Below are positions 56,762 through 64,000 of a stretch of 64,000 bases of DNA, in pieces; within the stretch, counting starts at the first letter, position 1, and the number at the start of each line of letters is the position of its first letter. Under the pieces are notes generated by a model, which worked only from the letters and a program-made list of their open reading frames with translations, was not told the DNA's origin and searched no databases. Position numbers and translations under genes: made by a program. This stretch comes from Gnetum montanum. Lineage: Eukaryota; Streptophyta; Gnetopsida; Gnetales; Gnetaceae. The stretch covers positions 52,982 to 116,981 of the forward strand of contig MNCI01002788.1 in NCBI GenBank assembly GCA_015680685.1, given 5' to 3'.

Positions 56762-58556
56762 TGATGAGTCATGTTCTAATACACTATAATATTAGATACC
56801 AAATATTGGAGCCCAGGATGCGTTATTAGATATCCAATATCGTAGGGTATATGTTAGCTTATAAATATAGCGCTCAAGCTCATGATTTTCATATTAGTTT
56901 TTGTTATAGTTAGTGAAGCTCTTGTAGTTTGTTTTCTCCAAAGTTAGAATATTTTCTAAGTGCTTGCAGCAAAAGTCTTGATGAGACGCGATTCGCATGA
57001 GCCGCGATATCACGTACATGACATCATGTCATCCCTTACAATGTCGTGTACGCGATATCGTGGTCCGCTGCCAAATCTATAAATAAGAGGTGGCACTCCC
57101 CTTATTTCCCATCCTAGGCTAGAAGTAGGGAAACTTTGGCAGATTGATCACTCCAGAGATAGAATATTTTCCATGTGCCCGCAATAGGAGTCCCCAAGTG
57201 AACGAACCTTTATTCGAGTAGCTTTGTACCTAAATGCAAGTTGTGTACGGCAATAAAGATGAGCTTTGTGGATAAACCTTGCAGTGCATGGAATAGGATT
57301 TATTACATGTTATTTCCTACCTGTTATTTATTACCTGTAGTAGCGTGGCATGAGTACAACTTGATTACGAGCCTTGACAAATGTGTACGGCTAATCAAGG
57401 AATCGGCTGCTCATTGCGATTAGGTTCTCTCACCCTCAACTCCTAGTATGCGAAATAAGTATGACTTGGTTACGAGCATTCAAGGATGTGTACGGATAGC
57501 CAAGGAACAGATGCTTATCACGTTTAGGCTAGTTAAGTGCCTCAGTACGACCACTTCGAGCATGTGCGTTACGTGTGGTGATCCCAGTAACTATTAGCAT
57601 TTGGTAGCCACAGTTGCATAGTTCAGGGTGTGTACGGTAAGTGGGAACAGATGCTGATGCTAGTTAATTTAGACTTAGTCTTTAGTTAGAGTTAGTTAGC
57701 TTTCTCAACCCTTCACCTCAATAGCATAGGAGAAAAACATTTAAAATACCATAAAAATCATATACCTCAGACTTACTTAACCATACACCATGACAACCAC
57801 AAGTAAGTCTCGGAAGACAACAAATGATTAACCCCAAGTGTTCCATGGGGCGTGTGGGCATTTAGTCTACGGAGTTCGACCAGATCGCGCGTGCTATGCT
57901 CATTTCCTATGGTTGAGTGTAGGGGTACCTTGCCACTCATCAAGTCTGAATGTGTACGGATCTTTGTTCAAACACTAATGTACTTAAGCACAGCAGTGTG
58001 ACAAGAATAAAAATGAACCCTTTTGATAATCCTCGCAGCACTAAGAATAGATTAATGTTTCCTTTAATGTACTTTATTTTCATGCACTTTACTTTAATGC
58101 ATTTAAATTAAGAAATTAATTTCCAATTGTTAATGAACATAAGCATGACACTTTGAGCATACATATAGTGCCTGGTAACCCAGAAATGCTTAACGTTTGG
58201 TAGCCCAACAATGCTATATGTGTTCAGGATGTGTCCAAGAAAGTGGGACGGGTACTTGTGTTAAGCTAGTAAGGTAGTAGATAAATTAGATCCTAAATTA
58301 CTCTACCTTTCATTATTGTTGTAGGCGATTAAACTTACAAAACATAAAATGATAATAATAAGGTTCCTCAATTACACTTAAACCACATCCTTAAGCTTCA
58401 CAAGTGTAGTTGGGAAGACAACAAATGTTCTTAACAGCCATCTCACTTCCTAGAGGAACTAGTGCACTGGAGAACTATAGGTCCACTTGACCAAATCGCA
58501 CGTGAATGCCTTAGTAATTTGTATGGTTGGGCATAGGGGTACCTCACTGCTCATCA
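56762..58556 (+). repeat. 5' LTR of gypsy element 3 (interrupted)
   Basis: TGATGAGTCATG at 56,762 to CTGCTCATCA at 58,556, followed by a primer site. Removing the solo LTR at 56,979-57,942 and one AGTCT leaves about 826 bp. The conserved R-region block GAATATTTTCTAAGTGC lies at 56,948-56,964, and AATAAAAATGA near 58,005. Confidence 0.88.
56979..57942 (+). mobile_element. Complete solo LTR of young gypsy family
   Basis: It is 964 bp, TGATGAGACGCG...CCACTCATCA, with perfect AGTCT duplications (56,974-56,978 and 57,943-57,947), inserted in the 5' LTR of element 3. TATA box at 57,078-57,085, AATAAA near 57,251. The U3 has GCGATATC-type palindromes at 57,003-57,062. This is the best reference copy of the family in the window. 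Confidence 0.95.
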
Positions 58557-58557
58557 T

Positions 58558-58575
58558 TGGCGCTGTTGCCAGGGA
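58558..58575 (+). promoter_or_regulatory. Primer-binding site of element 3 (tRNA-Asp type)
   Basis: TGGCGCTGTTGCCAGGGA, the best-kept copy here, differs at two positions from the complement of the plant tRNA-Asp 3' end (TGGCGCCGTTGCCGGGGA). Confidence 0.88.
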
Positions 58576-58716
58576 CCTTTTAGTTATTTTATGTGCTATC
58601 TAGGATTTAGTGAAAATTATTCAAATTGTTGAAACAAACCTTAGAGTCATATCACATCTTAAGATTACTACAAAAATTTTGAGAAGCACACTACATTTTT
58701 ATTTTTCTAACATAAA

Positions 58717-60830
58717 ATGTCTTTTTCTCACAGGAATGATTCTCTACCCAAGTCTAACGAAGTGCATCCACCAGTGCCACAACAATATCGAGTGGTATAT
58801 GCTCATCCTGATGAGTATGTACTAAATTTCACCTTCATCCTACACCAAGATGAACAGTTGTAGTGGTGTGACATGGAGGGCAACATTGTGTTACTACTTG
58901 ACTAATCCATTCCTGCAATGCTCCAACAAATGCTTATACAATGGGGTCTCCAGGAACTTCATGCTAAGTATGTTGTGCAAGATAGTAATGCTAAGGATTA
59001 TCATCCCACAAAAGCACAACGTCTCAGAAATCACCAATAAGAACAACGTTATGAATCTATGAAGGGAAAAAGATTTAATGATTTTGTATTACTGCTATAC
59101 CAAAAAGATGGTGAAGAGCCCTTTTCTGGGGGTTTTCCATTTAGTGAAATTCCTCTCTTTAACTTTGGTGAAGGAGGTCAAACCCAGAACTTGCAGTCCA
59201 CGATTCACAATCCTAGTTTTGGTAAGAATAGATCCAATGACAAATAAGGATAGATATGAACAATATCCATAGGTTCAAAGGGGGATATAACTCAGATTCG
59301 CAGAACCATCTCCAAGCTTTCCAAGATGCATGTGCCTTACAAAACATAGAGAATGAATGGCAAAAGCTTAAGTTGTTCCCATGGATACTCATTAAAGAAG
59401 CAAACAACTGGTACTAGTCCTTAGAACCAGAATTTATCAGACGATGAAGTACAATGCTTAAATTGTTCAATGATAAATATCAAACATACTCTAAAGTGTC
59501 CAACTTGAGAAGGAAAATCCAAGGATGGAAACAAGGAACACACAAACTCTTGGATGCCACCATTGGTTAATACTATTCATTAATGCATAGATGTCCTAGC
59601 CATGGTTATTCTCAACTAGATCGACTTCACCACATTGTAGACGGGCTTCGATCTGAAATAAGGAGAACCCTTGGCGTCTATGCCCAAGGACGACTATCAA
59701 AGTTAAGTGCCTATCAAATCCAAAGATTGATTGAGTAAGTACCTAAAGAGGAAGGTGAATTAAGAAAATGAGAAAGTGCAGAAGAGTATAATAATGATCC
59801 TTCCATTTGAAAGAGGGAGGTTTGATTTTGTGATAGTGAGGAGAATCAGCACTTGATGAGGTGGCGAATAGGAAAGCCTTGTAGCTTCAAAAATTTTAAT
59901 ATGAAATTACGGCCAAGGTTGATAAGTTATGGGACTCCATGGATAACAGATTTCAAGCTATCCTAAAAATTATTGAAGAGTGCAAAGAATAATGTAGTGA
60001 TCATGAGTGTAGGAGGCACAAAGAAGTTGAACGTGCTTATCAAAACAGTAAGGGCAAGATTGCTACGATAAAAGAAGTTGTAGAAAGTGAATTAGATGAT
60101 GATGGTGGGTGTGACGTTTGTCAGTATGAACATCCTAAGGGATGTTGTCCCATAGTGTCATACTTACAAGAGTTTGAGGTGTATGCTTTGAATCCACGAC
60201 TAACATAAAGGCAAACATTTAGAAGATTACATTATCCTCAAGGTAATTTAGGTAGTTCCATCAACAACAACAATATTATCCAAGTGGAACTCCACCACAA
60301 CCATATAAGTAATATCAACAATGGCAGCAACCATAGTCATGGGCACTGGCACTGCCAAAGTAGCAATACCTTTACTGATAATGTAATCCATATGGGTACT
60401 ATGTTTAGCAACCCTTGTCTCCATGTGACTCCTCTAGTCACATTTCTACTTTTCAATCTCACTACCACCCTTCTGATTATTATCGAACTCATTCTTCACA
60501 AGCAAGAAGGGATACCACATTTTTACCCCTATCCTTCTCCTATTCCTACACATCTTCCTCTTCTAGCCACACATCTACCACCTACTCCACCTATGTAGGA
60601 TGAACTCCTAGCTCAACCACAACAACACAATGCTACTAAAGTCGTTAATGTACAACTGGTTCATCAACCAAGTGGTTTGGATACTTGATCAAAGAAAAGA
60701 CCTTTTTTTTGACCACACAATCCACCTAAGCCCACAAATAGACTTGTAATTAACAATCCTATTCCTCTGTCTTTCTCTGTATCAAATACCTTTGAGTCCC
60801 CTTCAAACCAAACATCGCCTAGGATCCATA
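58717..60830 (+). pseudogene. gag of gypsy element 3
   Basis: Starts at ATG 58,717 (MSFSHRNDSLPKSNE) with a well-kept N-terminus (YAHPDEYVLNFTFILHQDEQ). After the deletion near 59,240 the gag core follows (FNDKYQ, 59,470; RRTLGVYAQG near 59,664), then an acidic coiled part, the Cys motif CDVCQYEHPKGCCP (60,114-60,155) and a Pro-rich tail. In-frame TAG stops are common. Confidence 0.82.
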
Positions 60831-60889
60831 CTGTGCTGCTTACTCATGCTGTATTTGATTAGATCTATGCTGGAAACCTTTCTAGGAAG

Positions 60890-61830
60890 TTAGCAGATCC
60901 TGGGAGTCCTCTGATCTATTTGCAGATTGCTGGGAACAAATCATGAAAAGCTCTTCTTGACTCAGTTCTGGTGTCAATCCAATTTTTCATGAGATGTATA
61001 CTGCCTAGAACCTGCCTCCTTTAAAGAAGAGCAATATTAGATTATAATTGGTAGACCAGTCCATCACTATGCCATTGGGACTAGTAGAAGACATTATGAC
61101 CATTATCTGTGGGTGGTCTTATCTTACTAATTTTCTAGTGATCAAAGTGGAAAACTGCAAAGGAAACTTCCCAATCATCATGGGAAGGGCATGGCCAAGC
61201 ATCATTGATGCTAAGATGGGAATTAAATATATTTCCCTGGAAATATCCAAAGAAAATGCATTTGGAAAGATCAAGAAGAAGTAAGTTCCATGCATCGCGT
61301 ACAATGATATAGGGTGTAATTGTGTGCAAAAACTCTAGGTAGTGAAACGAGCATCTATCTCTACATGTAAGTAGTGTGCATCGAAAGCAGAAATTCAAAG
61401 GTGTTTGTACGCAGCAGCCACAAAATAGGAGGGCACCCAATGGTTGACCATTGATTCTGAGAGCAGCACACTTTGCATGGAACCAACTAAGAGCCTAACA
61501 TGCGCATATGTCACAGACCTGCATGAACTAGAGTAAGTTCATCCCCAACTCTCTGATGATGCAAATGATGACACCTATTGGGAAGAGTTGGAAATTCCTG
61601 AAAATTTCAAGCAACAACCCCTTGAACTAAAACCTCTACAAGCCAGCATGGAATATGTGTTCTTAAAAATGGGAAGCCAATCATAATCAATGAAAATCTT
61701 ACTCTAGAATAGAAAAAGATGCTATTAAATGTGGTTGAAAAATGGTCAGTAGCTTTTACTTGGTCATATCTTGAACTCACAAGGATTGATCCTAGGATAT
61801 GCCAGCATCGCATCTACACTGGTCTAGCCA
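60890..61830 (+). pseudogene. Protease region of gypsy element 3
   Basis: LLDS near 60,954 is followed by a frameshift that destroys the Gly position. The downstream half (GLVEDIMTIICGWSYLTNF, 61,078-61,134; FPIIMGRAWPS) is clear. Homologous to 8,540-9,414. Confidence 0.78.
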
Positions 61831-61849
61831 AGAAGCTAAAGAGAAAGCC

Positions 61850-63060
61850 ACAGAGACAATTGAACCCCAAACTGAAGCAAATCGTCAAAGAGGAAATTGA
61901 ACAACTCCTCAAGGCAGGGTTCATTTATCCCATTGTGGATAGTGAGTGGGTTAGTCCACTCATTATTGTGCCCAAGAAAGATGGCAAGTGGTGGGTCCTT
62001 ATTGATTTTTCATTGCCATTTGTTGATTAGGTGTTAGACACAATATCCAAGCATTGCTACTATAGTTTTTTGGATGGTTATAATGGCTATAACCAAATCC
62101 AGATCACACCTGAAGACTAAGCTAAAACAACATTCACAAGTCCTTGGGGGACTTTTGCATATCACAAGATGCCTTTGGTCTATGCAATGCTCTTGCTACC
62201 TTTCAATGTCTAGTTCTAAGCATTTTTCAATAGCAAATTGGTAGTGGTATGGAAGTCTTCATGGATGACTTCTCCACCTATGGAACTACATCTGAGTAAG
62301 CCATGGACCACCTTGAGTAAGTACTGAAATGATGTGCTGAGACAAACCTAAGGCTCAACTGTTAAATGAGTCACCTAATGGTTCAAGAAGGAATTGTATT
62401 GGGGCATAGAATATCACAAGCAAAAATTGAGGTTGACCTCAAAAAAATAAGGGTCATCTAAGGAATAACCTGCCAACTAGAAACTGTCAATGATGTTCGA
62501 TCATTCCTTGGACATACTAGCTGCTAGTAACAATTCGTAGAGAATTTCTCTAAGATCGTAAACCATTGGTGGAGTTGACAAAGAAAGATTCTACATTTGT
62601 TTGGACCACGAAATGTGAACAAGCATTCCAATAGCTAAAAGAGAAACTTGTAGAAACTACAATTCTACAAGCATCCAACTGGTCCAGACCACTTCATGTT
62701 ATGACAGATGCATCAAATTATACCTTGGGAGCTTTGCTTACGTAGATGGATGATAAGAAACATTCATACTACAGCCACTGCACTAGCTAAAGCATTGTGG
62801 ATGCACAATTAAGCTACACCACCATAGAAAAAGAATTGATGGCAATGTTGTTTGCTTTAGAAAAGTTTAGGCATTATGTGCTTAGATATAAAGTGTTTGT
62901 GCACACAGACCATAGTGCCATCCACTTCCTAATGAACAAGCCAACGGTGAGCCCCCATGTCATATGGTGGTTGATGATCTTACAGGAATTTGATCTCATA
63001 ATGGTAGATTGAAAGGGCACTGAGAATGTGGTCGTCGATCACTTGTCTTGGTTATGATTA
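61850..63060 (+). pseudogene. Reverse transcriptase and RNase H of gypsy element 3
   Basis: RT starts near 61,863 (PKLKQIVKEEIEQLL) and keeps an intact FMDD at 62,258-62,269, unlike elements 1 and 2. A short deletion has removed part of finger/palm sequence near 61,998-62,010 (IDF runs directly into SLPFVD). RNase H lies at 62,700-63,012 (TDASNYTLG, EKEL, HTDHSAI), ending ENVVVDHLSWL. Stops throughout. Confidence 0.85.
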
Positions 63061-63360
63061 GATAACAAAGAGGAAGAAAGCTCACTATTTGATATGTTTT
63101 CTGATGAACTCCTCTTTGTTGGGGCTATAATTGAATAATTGCCTAGTGGGCCTAAATGGTATGATGGCATTTTCACCTATCTTCTCACCTAAGAGATGCC
63201 ATAAGGGTTAGACCACCAAAAGAAACAACACTTTCTTCACCATGTAAAATGCTTCATGGAGATCAACGAACACCTCTATAAGGTGTGCACTAATGGCCTG
63301 GTTCAATGGCATGTCCTTAATACTAATCAGCTACACATTTTCCAAGATGCTCATGAAGGT
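63061..63360 (+). pseudogene. Integrase N-terminal linker of element 3, interrupted
   Basis: Matches the start of the integrase region of elements 1 and 2 up to QDAHEG (63,342-63,359), then is cut by the LTR starting at 63,361. Confidence 0.75.
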
Positions 63361-64000
63361 TGATGAGAAGCGATTCGCATGAGCCGTGATATTGCGTACA
63401 CGATATTGCATCGTCCCCTGCGATATTGCGTACACGATATCGCGGTCTGTCATCATATCTATAAATAAGAGGCGGCTCTCCCTTGTTTTCCCATCCTAGG
63501 CTAGAAGTAGGGAAACTCTGTCAATTTGATCACTTCAGAGATAGAATATTTTTCCATGTGCCTGCAGTAGGAGTCCTAAAGTGAACGGATCTTTATTCGA
63601 GCAACATTGTACCTGAACACAAGTTGTGTACGGCAATAAAGACAAACTTCCTGGATAAACCTTGCAGTGCATGGAATAGGATTTTATTTATTACCTTCTC
63701 TCTCACCCTTAAACTCCTAGAATGCGGTATGAGTATGACTTGATTACGAGCATCTAAGGATGTGTGTGGATAGTTAAGGAATCGGCTGCTCATCACATGC
63801 GGTATGAGTACGACTTGATTACGAGCATCTAGTGTGACTACTTGGTAACCTAGTGGCGTATCCAGGATCTGTGCTTGGTAATCCAAATGGTAGTCCCAGA
63901 TGTGTATGGTTAGTCAAGGAATCGGCTACTCATCGCACTTAGGCTAGATTAGATTCTCTCAACCCTTTCCTCCTAGTTAAGTGCCTCAGTACGACCACTT
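63361..64000 (+). repeat. LTR of young gypsy family (runs past the window)
   Basis: TGATGAGAAGCGATTCGCATGA matches the start of 56,979-57,942. Palindrome array at 63,385-63,444, TATA box at 63,460-63,467, AATAAAG near 63,638. The left duplication is probably AAGGT (63,356-63,360). Whether this is a solo LTR or the start of a full element cannot be seen here. Confidence 0.9.

Larger units (their letters stand above)
58557..64000 (+). mobile_element. Ty3/gypsy element 3 (Athila/Tat-like), runs past the window
   Basis: Internal region of the third sense-strand gypsy copy: primer site, gag, protease, RT, RNase H and the start of the integrase, then interrupted at 63,361 by an LTR of the young family. 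It is related to elements 1 and 2 along its length. Its gag has lost the His/Gly/Ser-rich linker by deletion near 59,240, where the sequence jumps from NDK directly to the core. Confidence 0.88.

Overview
This window is nuclear DNA from a land plant with a large, repeat-rich genome. It holds one intact 28-exon gene with short canonical GT-AG introns, a plant-type O-GlcNAc transferase (SECRET AGENT, SEC). Most of the rest is nested, decayed LTR retrotransposons with 5-bp target-site duplications (TSDs). The species cannot be named from sequence alone.

Region 1 (1-27,605) is a three-level nest. The oldest layer is Ty3/gypsy element 2 (Athila/Tat-like, tRNA-Asp-type primer-binding site). Its 5' LTR is split between 1-417 and 15,138-15,261, its gag-pol spans 15,422-21,526, an unusual third coding region lies at 23,638-26,460, and its 3' LTR is 26,721-27,605. 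Gypsy element 1 (418-15,137) is inserted in that 5' LTR. A minus-strand Ty1/copia element (2,604-7,142, perfect CTCCC TSD) is inserted in the gag of element 1.

Region 2 (27,606-43,640) holds a chromovirus-type solo LTR (28,357-29,315, TSD CCCAT). It also holds a chimeric pair of gene fragments, an F-box and a RuvB-like 2 Walker A region, at 30,140-30,660. An internally deleted minus-strand copia follows (about 32,672-35,690) with two solo LTRs inserted in it (34,142-34,903 and 36,028-36,868, the latter containing a 227-base N gap). A decayed minus-strand gypsy element 4 (37,900-42,457) carries its own solo LTR at 39,453-40,427. The region ends with a truncated RTE-clade LINE.

Region 3 (43,640-56,760) contains the host gene. 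SEC is on the minus strand, coding 53,723 to 46,882, 994 codons with no interruption. Around it are small tandem duplications, tRNA-like SINE candidates, a 3.5-copy ~95-bp tandem repeat upstream of SEC, and an L1-type LINE remnant with a zf-RVT domain.

Region 4 (56,762-64,000) is gypsy element 3. Its 5' LTR is interrupted by a solo LTR with perfect AGTCT duplications, and its pol is interrupted at 63,361 by another LTR of the same young family that runs off the window.

The points most worth following are: the ORF3 of element 2; paired, covarying poly-A-loop hairpins downstream of pol; a CpG-rich palindrome array in the U3 of the youngest LTR family; the F-box/RuvBL2 chimera; and the fully readable nesting history. 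No free-living accessory system such as a CRISPR array or a biosynthetic cluster is visible.
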